Made by a program: the position numbers and the translations under genes. This document shows positions 17,060-24,943 of a stretch of DNA of 56,207 nt, in pieces. Below the pieces are notes generated by a model. It ran no database searches. It was not told where the DNA came from and was given only the letters and a program-made list of their open reading frames with translations. Within the stretch, counting starts at the first letter, position 1. Every line of letters starts with the position of its first letter. Source of the DNA: an uncultured Peptococcaceae bacterium (lineage in GTDB: Bacteria; Bacillota; Peptococcia; Peptococcales; Peptococcaceae); the NCBI GenBank assembly GCA_902492275.1, contig CABUKW010000004.1:1-56207 (forward strand), in the 5' to 3' direction.

Positions 17060-17329
17060 ATGGAATTACGATTAAACGGTGAAGTATTGACAAACCGGCA
17101 ACAGCTTCATGCAGCCATTGCTCAACAGTTGCATTTGCCCGACTATTACGGAGAAAATTTGGATGCATTATGGGATGTTCTGAGCAGCTGGAATGAACCT
17201 CTGCAGATTGTGATAGAAAACAGCAGTTGTATGGTTAGCAGCTTAGGCAGTTATGGAGAAGCGGTTTTGCAGTTGCTGCAGGAGGCGCAGGAGGAAAATG
17301 GAATGATTGGGGTAGAATATAAAGCGTGA
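17060..17329 (+). CDS. Barstar-family ribonuclease inhibitor
   Basis: An 89-residue cytoplasmic inhibitor of the preceding ribonuclease. It shows the barstar signatures LPDYYGENLDALWDVL and an acidic binding surface. ATG 17060 lies 11 nt after AAAAGGAG; a TTG at 17051 is too close to that site. The order nuclease then inhibitor matches a self-protection pair co-transcribed from one promoter. Confidence 0.93.
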   Translation: MELRLNGEVLTNRQQLHAAIAQQLHLPDYYGENLDALWDVLSSWNEPLQIVIENSSCMVSSLGSYGEAVLQLLQEAQEENGMIGVEYKA

Positions 17330-17387
17330 TGGAGATGTTTTATATATGCAGACATACCAATTTCAGCAGAAAGTAGGAGAAAAGAGA

Positions 17388-17981
17388 ATGTTAACTCATC
17401 AGTTGTTATCGCCGGAGCAGGTGACAGATATTTTTCATATGCATATGCAGCAGGATTTTCCTCCGGCAGAGGTGAAACCTCTGGCTGTGCTGCACGATTT
17501 GATGCAGCGTGGTGTGTATGCGCCCTATGGGTGGTTCGATGAAAAAGAGAATTTGATGGCCTATACTTTTTTTGTAAAAGCGCCGCAAAGTGAAATTTTA
17601 CTTTTGGACTATTTTGCTGTATGCAGTCCGTATCGCAATCATGGTTACGGCAGTCAGTGTTTGGCACAAATGATGACGTTACATCAAGGAACGAAGGGCA
17701 TTCTGGCTGAAGTAGAAGACCCGACTAAAAGCAGCTCAGCGGAGGAAGAAAAAATCCGTACTAGGCGGGTGGCTTTTTATCAGCGCAATGGTCTGCGGCA
17801 AACTACAGTACGTTCGGTGCTGTTCGGCGTGCCGTATGTGATGCACTATTATCCGCTTGCTGCCGATTGTGATGACAAACAACTGCAGCAAGAGTTGGAA
17901 GCGATTTATCATACTTTGTTTCCGCAGAAGGTTTATGCGGCCCATGCAAAAATCTGGCGCGTGGAAAGCGGGGCGCAGTAA
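17388..17981 (+). CDS. GNAT-family acetyltransferase
   Basis: A 197-residue (from this start) acetyltransferase with a recognisable acetyl-CoA binding core: LLDYFAVCSPYRNHGYGSQC (the R/Q-x-x-G-x-G/A loop as RNHGYGS), then ILAEVEDP and FYQRNGLRQT. ATG 17388 has AGGAG nine bases before it; an upstream in-frame ATG at 17346 with a GGAG is also possible. It sits 58 bp after barstar and 3 bp before a transporter gene, so it is probably part of the same transcript. The substrate is unknown. Confidence 0.85.
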   Translation: MLTHQLLSPEQVTDIFHMHMQQDFPPAEVKPLAVLHDLMQRGVYAPYGWFDEKENLMAYTFFVKAPQSEILLLDYFAVCSPYRNHGYGSQCLAQMMTLHQGTKGILAEVEDPTKSSSAEEEKIRTRRVAFYQRNGLRQTTVRSVLFGVPYVMHYYPLAADCDDKQLQQELEAIYHTLFPQKVYAAHAKIWRVESGAQ

Positions 17982-17984
17982 GAG

Positions 17985-18917
17985 GTGGAAAAGAGTTTTT
18001 TACAGCGGGGGCCGGTGATTATTTTACTGGCCTTGCTTTGCACAATTTTATGGGGCACAGCTTATCCGGCGGTAAAAATCGGTTATGCGTTGTTTGCGAT
18101 AGATGCCGCCGATGGATTCGGGAAGCTGTTATTTGCCGGATTGCGATTTACTTTGGCTGGTTTGATGACATTGGCTGTTAGCGTGGTGCTGCAAAAGCGT
18201 CTGGTGATTCCGCAGCGCAAGCATTGGGGAGGCATTGTGCAGCTGGGCTTGGTTCAAACCACCGGCCAGTATATCTTCTTTTATCTGGGTTTGGCCAACA
18301 CCACCGGCGTAAAAGGCTCCATTTTATATGCGTTAGCCACGTTTTTTGTGGTAATCTTTGCCCATTTCTTGTTTCCAGATGATAAGATGACCTTGCAGAA
18401 AATTTTGGGCTGCTGCATTGGGTTTGCCGGTGTATTGCTGATTACCTTAGAGGACGGCGGCTTAGGCGGCGGTTTTGCTTGGACAGGGGAAGGCTTCATC
18501 ATGCTTTCTACGCTTTCTTCCGCCTTAGGCTCCATCATCAGCCGGCGGGTAACGCAAGGACAAGATCCTGTGGTGATTACCGGTTATCAGCTTACCGGTG
18601 GCGGATTGGTGCTAATCTTGCTGGGCTTTTTCGGACATGGTCAGTTTGGCGCTATGACAGCGCAGGGCTTGTTGCTGCTGACATATATGGCTTTTTTGTC
18701 GGCGGCAGCCTTCACTGGATGGACCATGCTGCTGAAATATAATCCAGCCAGCAAGATTGCCGTGTATAATTTTTTGATTCCTATTTTTGGGACAACCTTT
18801 TCGGTGATGTTCCTGCATGAATCTATTTTTAATCTGCGCAGCTTGTTGGCGCTAGGTTTGGCGTGCAGCGGTATTTATATTGTCAATAAGGAATTTAAAC
18901 AGATGAAACATGAATGA
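17985..18917 (+). CDS. EamA/DMT-family transporter
   Basis: A 310-residue integral membrane protein with ten predicted helices in two EamA repeats (about 12-150 and 165-300), including LWGTAYPAVKIGYALF at the first helix and YNFLIPIFGTTFSVMFLHE in the last third. Members export amino acids or metabolites. The GTG start at 17985 lies 3 bp after the preceding stop. An ATG-free N-terminus makes the exact start uncertain. The cargo cannot be told. Confidence 0.88.
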   Translation: MEKSFLQRGPVIILLALLCTILWGTAYPAVKIGYALFAIDAADGFGKLLFAGLRFTLAGLMTLAVSVVLQKRLVIPQRKHWGGIVQLGLVQTTGQYIFFYLGLANTTGVKGSILYALATFFVVIFAHFLFPDDKMTLQKILGCCIGFAGVLLITLEDGGLGGGFAWTGEGFIMLSTLSSALGSIISRRVTQGQDPVVITGYQLTGGGLVLILLGFFGHGQFGAMTAQGLLLLTYMAFLSAAAFTGWTMLLKYNPASKIAVYNFLIPIFGTTFSVMFLHESIFNLRSLLALGLACSGIYIVNKEFKQMKHE

Positions 18918-18988
18918 TACATTTATCAATAAGATTTTTCGGATTTGGCATAGAGGAATCTTATCGATCGTTGTGCGTAATAATTTGT

Positions 18989-19092
18989 TATAATAGGGTA
19001 AGTAATGATAAGCTTGAAACCATTACAAAGCTTAATTTAATGAAAGAGAAAAGAAGCGGATTTTCACCGAGTTGCGCTTCTTTTCTTTTTTT
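18989..19092 (+). ncRNA. Possible short transcript: extended -10 to terminator
   Basis: An extended -10 (TGTTATAAT, ending 18994) lies about 55 nt before a strong terminator (stem 19048-19058 / 19075-19085, then seven T). Between them, GTAATG (19002-19007) can pair with CATTAC (19021-19026). This is either a roughly 90-nt small RNA or a terminated leader before the cobalamin genes. No cobalamin riboswitch box is seen. No clear -35 was found. It fills most of the 308-bp gap 18918-19225. Confidence 0.35.
19048..19092 (+). terminator. Intrinsic terminator upstream of cbiF
   Basis: The 11-bp stem GAAAAGAAGCG / CGCTTCTTTTC is followed by seven T. It ends the barnase-to-DMT transcript or a short leader RNA. 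Confidence 0.85.
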
Positions 19093-19225
19093 GTATGGGA
19101 GGTTTTATGTGCAGACCCCCCCAGCGTTTGTGGGAAAGCCTGTAGGAAAGATTATTTTGCTGCTTTTTTATGCAAGACCTGTTACAATAAAAGGCAAAGC
19201 GGATGATGTATGGGAGGCGATTGGA

Positions 19226-20014
19226 TTGATTTATTTTGTAGGAGCTGGCTGCGGCGCGCCCGATTTGATTACCGTGCGAGGGCAGCGATTGCTGGAGCAG
19301 GCTGATGTGGTCATTTATGCCGGTTCGTTGGTAAATCCAGCTTTGTTGGAGGTTTGTAAGCCACAGTGCCGGATTTATAACAGTGCTGAAATGACGCTAG
19401 ATGAAGTATTGCAGGTGATGACAGCGGCGGATGGCAAGTTGGTGGTGCGGCTGCATACAGGGGATCCTAGTTTGTATGGTGCCATTCAGGAACAGATGGA
19501 TGCGTTGGACCAAGTGGGACTGGCCTATGAAGTATGCCCTGGTGTCAGCAGTATGAGCGGTGCTGCCGCTGCGCTAAAGCGGGAATATACTTTGCCGGGT
19601 GTATCGCAGTCGGTGATTGTGTGCCGCATGGAAGGCCGCACAGCGGTGCCAGAGCGGGAACAACTGGCGGCTTTGGCAGCTCATCAGGCGACTATGGTCA
19701 TTTTTTTGAGCGCAGGGCTTACCCAACAGGTGCAGGAATCTTTATTGGATGGCGGTTATACTGTCGATACACCAGCAGCCATCGTTTACAAAGCCAGTTG
19801 GCCCGATGAGGCCATCTATCGCTGTACAGTGGGCACATTAGCCGTCACAGCGCAAGCAAATGCCATCAGCAAAACAGCGCTATTGTTGGTAGGTGCTTTT
19901 TTGGATAGCCGTTATGAATTATCCCGTTTGTATGCGGCCGATTTTGCAACCGCATACCGACCTGTCAAAGAGCAGAAACAGCAAAATGGTGGTGATAGCT
20001 GTGACAAAAATTAA
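19226..20014 (+). CDS. cbiF: Cobalt-precorrin-4 C11-methyltransferase
   Basis: A 262-residue SAM-dependent tetrapyrrole methyltransferase of anaerobic B12 synthesis. It has the family N-terminus LIYFVGAGCGAPDLITVRG, VVIYAGSLVNP, the SAM loop VRLHTGDPSLYGAIQEQ, and VCPGVSSMSGAAAALKREYTLPG. The start is taken as TTG 19226 behind GGGAGGCG. The open frame extends about 310 nt upstream, but that extension has no family similarity and crosses the terminator. It overlaps cbiG by 14 nt. Only these two corrin genes are here, so the rest of the pathway lies elsewhere; the product supports the B12-dependent MetH. Confidence 0.92.
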   Translation: MIYFVGAGCGAPDLITVRGQRLLEQADVVIYAGSLVNPALLEVCKPQCRIYNSAEMTLDEVLQVMTAADGKLVVRLHTGDPSLYGAIQEQMDALDQVGLAYEVCPGVSSMSGAAAALKREYTLPGVSQSVIVCRMEGRTAVPEREQLAALAAHQATMVIFLSAGLTQQVQESLLDGGYTVDTPAAIVYKASWPDEAIYRCTVGTLAVTAQANAISKTALLLVGAFLDSRYELSRLYAADFATAYRPVKEQKQQNGGDSCDKN

Positions 20015-21041
20015 GGCTGCCTTGCTCGCTTGCAGTCCACAGGGCGGCGCCATGGCTGCCAAGCTAAAGCAAGCAGAGAATTGGCGGGATTCCCCTGTTT
20101 ATTTGCCTGCACGGTATTGTCAGGCTACAGAGACTGGTGTGCATGGTTATGAGAGTTTAGCTCTACTGGTGCGGCAGTTGTTTGCGCAATATGATTGTCT
20201 GGTATTTTTTTGTGCCTGCGGTATTGCGGTGCGGATGATTGGTCCTTTATTGCGCGGTAAATATTCAGACCCGGCGGTCGTGGTATGTGATGAAGGCGGT
20301 CTGTTCGCTATTTCGTTGCTGTCGGGCCATATGGGCGGCGCCAATGAGTTTGCCGCTGAAATTGCCGATGTTTTAGGCGCTGTGCCGGTGATTACGACTG
20401 CTACCGATGTGCAGGGCGTCTTTGCAGTGGACAGTTGGGCTAAGACGCAGCAGTTATATATGGAGGAAAAACAACTGGTGAAAGAAATCTCGGCCCGTTT
20501 ATTGCAGGGTGAATTGGTCGGCTTTTCCAGCGATTATTGTTGGCAAGGAACTCTGCCTGCCGGCTTGAAGCAAAATGGAGATTGTCGATGGGGCATTTGT
20601 ATATCGACAGAAGCAAAGCAGCCTTTTTTACATACACTGCATTTGCGGCCTCGCAATTTGGTGCTAGGTGTGGGCTGCCGCAGAGGTATTACGGCAGCTC
20701 AATTGGAGCAAGCCTTCCAGCAAATGTTGAAGCGATATTCGATCGAAGAAAAACGTATCAGTGCAGCGGCCTCCATTGACTTGAAGCAGCAGGAGGCTGG
20801 TTTATTGGCCTGGACAGCGCAGAAAAAGCTGCCGATATTCTTTTATACAGCGGAGCAATTACAGCACGTTTCAGGCGCTTTTACGCCGTCTGCTTTTGTG
20901 CAGCAAATCGCTGGCGTAGACAATGTTTGCGAGCGCAGTGCGGCGCTGGCCAGCAACGGCGGGCAGCAAATTGTTGCCAAGCAGAAATTGGATGGCGTTA
21001 CCATGGCAGTTTATGAAAAATCAGTGGAACTATCGTTTTAA
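20001..21041 (+). CDS. cbiG: Cobalt-precorrin-5A hydrolase
   Basis: A 346-residue enzyme that opens the delta-lactone of cobalt-precorrin-5A, releasing acetaldehyde, the step after CbiF. It shows LVFFCACGIAVRMIGPLL, DPAVVVCDEGGLFAISLLSGHMGGAN, VITTATD and the C-terminal VLGVGCRRGITAAQLEQAF typical of CbiG. The start chosen is GTG 20001 (MTKIKAALLACSP), overlapping cbiF; an ATG at 19986 is in frame. The order cbiF-cbiG matches anaerobic cobalamin operons. A terminator follows. Confidence 0.9.
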   Translation: MTKIKAALLACSPQGGAMAAKLKQAENWRDSPVYLPARYCQATETGVHGYESLALLVRQLFAQYDCLVFFCACGIAVRMIGPLLRGKYSDPAVVVCDEGGLFAISLLSGHMGGANEFAAEIADVLGAVPVITTATDVQGVFAVDSWAKTQQLYMEEKQLVKEISARLLQGELVGFSSDYCWQGTLPAGLKQNGDCRWGICISTEAKQPFLHTLHLRPRNLVLGVGCRRGITAAQLEQAFQQMLKRYSIEEKRISAAASIDLKQQEAGLLAWTAQKKLPIFFYTAEQLQHVSGAFTPSAFVQQIAGVDNVCERSAALASNGGQQIVAKQKLDGVTMAVYEKSVELSF

Positions 21042-21070
21042 GTCAAGTCAAAAGAATGATGAATTGCAGC

Positions 21071-21106
21071 AAAAGAGGATGCCCTTTTTCGGACATCCTC
21101 TTTTGA
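21071..21106. terminator. Bidirectional terminator, cbiG / SLC13 transporter
   Basis: The stem AAAAGAGGATG / CATCCTCTTTT has A/T tracts on both sides, between convergent genes. Confidence 0.85.
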
Positions 21107-21138
21107 TAGATGGATTCAAATTATCAAATGGTACAATT

Positions 21139-22662
21139 TTATGCACCAATTACAGCCAATAATAATTTACATAATGGATAACCAATGAAACTGTACAATA
21201 ATAATGTTACAACGCACATTGGGAAACCAATTTTTAAAATTTCGCTGGTGCTGTAAATATCTTTACGACCATGCATCATACTACCATGTGGAGAAGCAGA
21301 TGGCGTCAACATAGCTACAAATACCATTAAAACAATACCCATAGCAACAGGGATTGGGTCGATATTCATCTGCTGGCAGAATGCCAAAGCGACTGGCAAC
21401 AAGGTAACAGCCATTGCGGCATTGTTAGCAAAGTTGGTGATAATCAGAGCAACGGTGAACATCAGCAATACAAATAGCCATTCTGGTCTACCGCCTAAAA
21501 TTGGCTGAAGCGCCTGAACTAAGAAGTTTACAACCCCTGTTTCGCTGTTAGCTAAAGAGTTTGCACCATATACAGCGGCAGCAATCATGAAGAAAATACC
21601 CCAGTTCATTTGTTTGTAAGCTACTTCTTTAAAATCCAGCAGCGGTTTACCGTTCCACTTTACAATAACAAAGATTAAAGTCCAGAATACCGTTACGCCT
21701 AAAGTTCCCATGGTGGTTAATAAATCAGATACAGGGTTGCCTTTTACAAAGTTTGGCAGCAACAGCATAATCAGATATAACGGAATCATGTACAAATATG
21801 CTTTCTGCTGGAAATTCATTGGAGGCAGCTGCATTTGCACTTCAATTTGAGATGGGTTAACAGCTTTCAGTTTGCTGACGTCTACACGCAGGATGAATTT
21901 CATAGCCAGCAGATAAACGACCATAACCAATGTCGTCATAATCAAGTCCAACAACATATAAGACAGCATTGGAACTTGCATAGGATTGCCCATGGATTCA
22001 GTCATAGCAGCGAATGCACTGATTGGAACCAGCTGTGCGCCCATAAATGGGAAGAATGGTTGTGCCAATGTAGATACTAAGAACATCCCTACAAAGAAGT
22101 AAGGCCAGATTTGGTCGCAGCGTTCAATTTTTAAGGTCTTCATTAAGCCCAACGCAATCGGCCACAGAATAATCAATTCAGTGATTGGGCTAACCAAGGC
22201 GGACAGAACAAAGCAGCATGCATAGAAAACAGTTAGAAATACATAGGGACGACCCGCAAAAATCTTTTTAGTTAAAAACCATTTAGCGATATATTCTGTA
22301 TCGCCGACTTCCGACACAGCACCGAATAAAACCATTGCGAACAAGGTTAACAATACAGTATCAACGCCCACAGCGTTTAACCATACAGCTTTCATGCCAG
22401 CGTAGCCTTCTCCAGCATACCCTGCCATACCAAACATGAACAAGCCCCAGATACTTGGCCACATGGTGTCGACCATAGTCCACAAATAAATCATACCAAT
22501 AAATGTCCCTACACACCGCATCCCCAACGCTGTAATGGGTTCAATCGGAGGAATGATCCAGAAGATTGCGGTGATTGCAAATGCAATCAAGGTGTGAACA
22601 TAGTACATGTAATCTTTTTTCTTCTTGTTAGGATTACAATCAATCACTTTGTCTTGAGACAT
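21139..22662 (-). CDS. SLC13/DASS-type anion symporter
   Basis: A 507-residue integral membrane permease with about 12 helices, resembling the divalent-anion:sodium symporter / SLC13 group that imports di- and tricarboxylates. The C-terminal half has TNFANNAAMAVTLLPVALAF, the paired helix-break motif region, and a conserved MLTPSASPHGSMMHGRKD. ATG 22662 follows AAAAAGGAGTG; a GTG at 22671 overlaps that site. It is transcribed away from the glycyl radical operon and may share its substrate. Sodium coupling and substrate are inferred only from family. Confidence 0.85.
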   Translation of the reverse strand: MSQDKVIDCNPNKKKKDYMYYVHTLIAFAITAIFWIIPPIEPITALGMRCVGTFIGMIYLWTMVDTMWPSIWGLFMFGMAGYAGEGYAGMKAVWLNAVGVDTVLLTLFAMVLFGAVSEVGDTEYIAKWFLTKKIFAGRPYVFLTVFYACCFVLSALVSPITELIILWPIALGLMKTLKIERCDQIWPYFFVGMFLVSTLAQPFFPFMGAQLVPISAFAAMTESMGNPMQVPMLSYMLLDLIMTTLVMVVYLLAMKFILRVDVSKLKAVNPSQIEVQMQLPPMNFQQKAYLYMIPLYLIMLLLPNFVKGNPVSDLLTTMGTLGVTVFWTLIFVIVKWNGKPLLDFKEVAYKQMNWGIFFMIAAAVYGANSLANSETGVVNFLVQALQPILGGRPEWLFVLLMFTVALIITNFANNAAMAVTLLPVALAFCQQMNIDPIPVAMGIVLMVFVAMLTPSASPHGSMMHGRKDIYSTSEILKIGFPMCVVTLLLYSFIGYPLCKLLLAVIGA

Positions 22663-22803
22663 ACGAAACACTCCTTTTTATAAATAAAATAATTTCTTGA
22701 ACAACGTTTTATAATCAGTAAAGATTTCATTTCAAAATCCAATGAATAAGACTTCAACAGTAAATATATGAAAAACAATTTAGAACTAGAACTATTTTTA
22801 AAA

Positions 22804-22893
22804 TTGACTTAAAAAGTATAGCTTTTCGTACAATTTTATGAATACTAGCACTAGCGGATATATCGGCTATCTTTTCCGATATATCCGTTTTTT
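22804..22893 (+). ncRNA. Possible very short transcript (promoter plus terminator)
   Basis: A -35-like TTGACT (22804-22809), a 19-bp spacer and TACAAT (22829-22834) precede a perfect 12-bp terminator stem (22855-22866 / 22876-22887) with a T-tail. No plus-strand gene precedes this terminator. A roughly 50-nt RNA or a decayed leader is possible. It lies in the 869-bp gap 22663-23531, which also has a 31-codon ORF (23181-23276, RBS AAGGGG) of doubtful meaning and MITE copy 1. Confidence 0.35.
22855..22893 (+). terminator. Orphan intrinsic terminator
   Basis: The stem CGGATATATCGG / CCGATATATCCG with a 9-nt loop and six T. It points to the plus strand with no upstream plus-strand gene in range. 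Confidence 0.75.
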
Positions 22894-23359
22894 ATTTATG
22901 TTGTTTTTGGTAATCTGACTCTGTTGAAAAGCTATAATTAATTAAATAATTACAGGATATTTTCACGAAATCAATAGATTATATAAACGTTTTCTATTTG
23001 AATTTAGAATACAACAAAAATTGGATTTGCGGAATAAGAAGGTCTTTATATGGGGTCATAGATAAGGTCAATGGGCGAAAAAAATCCTTTTGTAAAGCCT
23101 TTTGTGGGATTTGTGTGAAAAAAGAAAAAATAAAAAATTTTCTTAAGTAAGTGTGTTTGTTGATAAATATAAGGGGAATAATGGAACAGAATTATGTTTC
23201 TATGAGAATAGTGAGAGTCTTTAGCAATTGTGATGATAAGGATATAGATTTTTCTTATATGATGGATCTAATATAGAAAATGTGAGTTGGACAAAAAATT
23301 ATTTTATAGATATTATGAAAATATGAAAGCTGCAGCGGAAAATTTCTTTTAGTAAAAAA

Positions 23360-23515
23360 TAAATTTTGGTTCTGTTAAGAAGGTATGAAAGAATATAACC
23401 ATGAATAGCGTGGGAATAAGATTCATTTAGGGAGACAAAGGCCAAGACTGCAAAGCTTTGATATAAAGGGCGTTCATGACTTTTTTCCCTAACAACTTAA
23501 CAGAACCTAAATTTT
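23360..23515 (+). mobile_element. MITE copy 1 with 8-bp target duplication
   Basis: The 140-bp element 23368-23507 has perfect 12-bp terminal inverted repeats (GGTTCTGTTAAG / CTTAACAGAACC). It is flanked by perfect direct repeats TAAATTTT (23360-23367 and 23508-23515). The second copy at 54089-54227 is about nine-tenths identical. It encodes no transposase. The GGTTCTGTT termini and 8-bp duplications resemble IS6-family elements, so an IS6-type transposase may have mobilised it. Confidence 0.92.
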
Positions 23516-23531
23516 GATAGGGGGAAGTTAT

Positions 23532-24923
23532 ATGTCGAAAGCAGATGTGGATAAAAAAATACTATTAATGTGGCTTGGTATCCTTGGAGTACCGTTATTG
23601 ATAGCCCTAATTCCTACTGGAGCGACCTTCACGTTAGAGGTAAAAATGTTCTTTGTAGTTACATTGTTTGGTATTATGTGTATGGTGACAGGGCCATTTG
23701 ATTCTGCTATTGGATGCTTGTTTATGATGGCAGGCTATTGTCTACTAGGTATAGCGCCATTTGCGACAGTCTTTTCATCTTTTGCCAATACAGTTCCATG
23801 GACCGTATATGGATGTTTGCTATTATTGAATATTGTGCAGAATAAAACAAAATTAATTGAACGCATTGCTTGCAAATGTATGATTATAACTGGTGGGACA
23901 TATAAAGGTATTATTTTTGGTATGATTATTTTGGGGATTATAATCAATTTATTTATACCAGGTGTATTTACAGGCTTAGCAATTGCTGCAATTGCCTATG
24001 GGATTTGTAAAGCATTGGACTTAGGAGTATCTAAAGCTTCTTCAGGGATCATGTTGGCAGCAGTAATTGGCTTTATCGATGCGTGGCGTTTTATTTATTG
24101 CCCGCCGGACATGGGCGTGTTGATTGGGATTGCTAGTGCAGTGACACCATTAGATATGGATTATTTAACTTACTTTACTTATAACGCTCCGTGGATTGCA
24201 TTTCCTTTTATCATGGCTGTTATTATTACAAAAATTTGCAAACCGGAAAAAATGATTGATGGGAAAGCTTATTTTATTCAGCGTCAGTCTGAATTGGGGG
24301 CACTGACTTCAAATGAAAAGAAAACATTAGTTGTTCTAGTTCTTTTTATGATCTATCTGTTCACTTATCGGTGGCATGGATTAGAAATGGTTTATGGTTT
24401 TGTATTAGCGCCATTATTATTGTATTTGCCCATCTTTAATGTAGCAACCAGAGAAGATTTAATGACGGTCAATTTTCCAATGGTGGTTTTTGTTGCAGGT
24501 TGTTTAAGCATTGGCAGTGTAGCGACTTATATTGGCATTCCGCAACTGATTTCAGATATCGTGGTGCCTTTATTAGAAGGACGTACAAATGCATTTTATT
24601 TAGGCTTTGTATATTGGTTTACCGTTATGTTTAATTTGGTTATGACGCCGATGGCTATGATGACAGCATTTAGTGTTCCGTTGACGCAAATTGCTTTGGA
24701 TATGGGAATGTCAACAGCATTTCCAACCTTATTTACCATGAATGCTGGCGCGTATAATTTATTTCTGCCTTATGAAGCGGTATTAGTGGCAGGGATGTAT
24801 CAGGGCTTTGGCAATACAAAATTGAGTTTATTTGTAAAGGTATTTGTTATTAAAATGCTTTTAACGTTCTTGTGGATTATGTTCATCATGGTTCCGTATT
24901 ATGGTTTTGTGCATATTATTTAA
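23532..24923 (+). CDS. SLC13-type permease of the glycyl-radical operon
   Basis: A 463-residue integral membrane protein with about 12 helices, distantly like the SLC13/DASS group and not closely similar to the nearby minus-strand permease. It shows TGPFDSAIGCLFMMAGYCLL, a middle hydrophilic loop near residue 255-270, and a C-terminal segment with GAYNLFLPYEAVLVAGMYQG. ATG 23532 follows AGGGGGAAG; TTG 23514 overlaps the MITE's target duplication. It is 20 bp before the glycyl radical enzyme gene and probably imports its substrate, a carboxylate by family analogy. Confidence 0.8.
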   Translation: MSKADVDKKILLMWLGILGVPLLIALIPTGATFTLEVKMFFVVTLFGIMCMVTGPFDSAIGCLFMMAGYCLLGIAPFATVFSSFANTVPWTVYGCLLLLNIVQNKTKLIERIACKCMIITGGTYKGIIFGMIILGIIINLFIPGVFTGLAIAAIAYGICKALDLGVSKASSGIMLAAVIGFIDAWRFIYCPPDMGVLIGIASAVTPLDMDYLTYFTYNAPWIAFPFIMAVIITKICKPEKMIDGKAYFIQRQSELGALTSNEKKTLVVLVLFMIYLFTYRWHGLEMVYGFVLAPLLLYLPIFNVATREDLMTVNFPMVVFVAGCLSIGSVATYIGIPQLISDIVVPLLEGRTNAFYLGFVYWFTVMFNLVMTPMAMMTAFSVPLTQIALDMGMSTAFPTLFTMNAGAYNLFLPYEAVLVAGMYQGFGNTKLSLFVKVFVIKMLLTFLWIMFIMVPYYGFVHII

Positions 24924-24943
24924 AAAAATAGGAGGATTTCGTT

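Noticed and set aside
18914..19225. N-terminal extension of cbiF
   Set aside because: The extra 104 codons cross a strong terminator and show no similarity to the methyltransferase family; TTG 19226 has a good RBS and starts at the conserved motif.
23181..23276. 31-codon ORF with an AAGGGG site in the permease gap
   Set aside because: Short, no recognisable sequence, AT-rich surroundings and no promoter or terminator fitting it.
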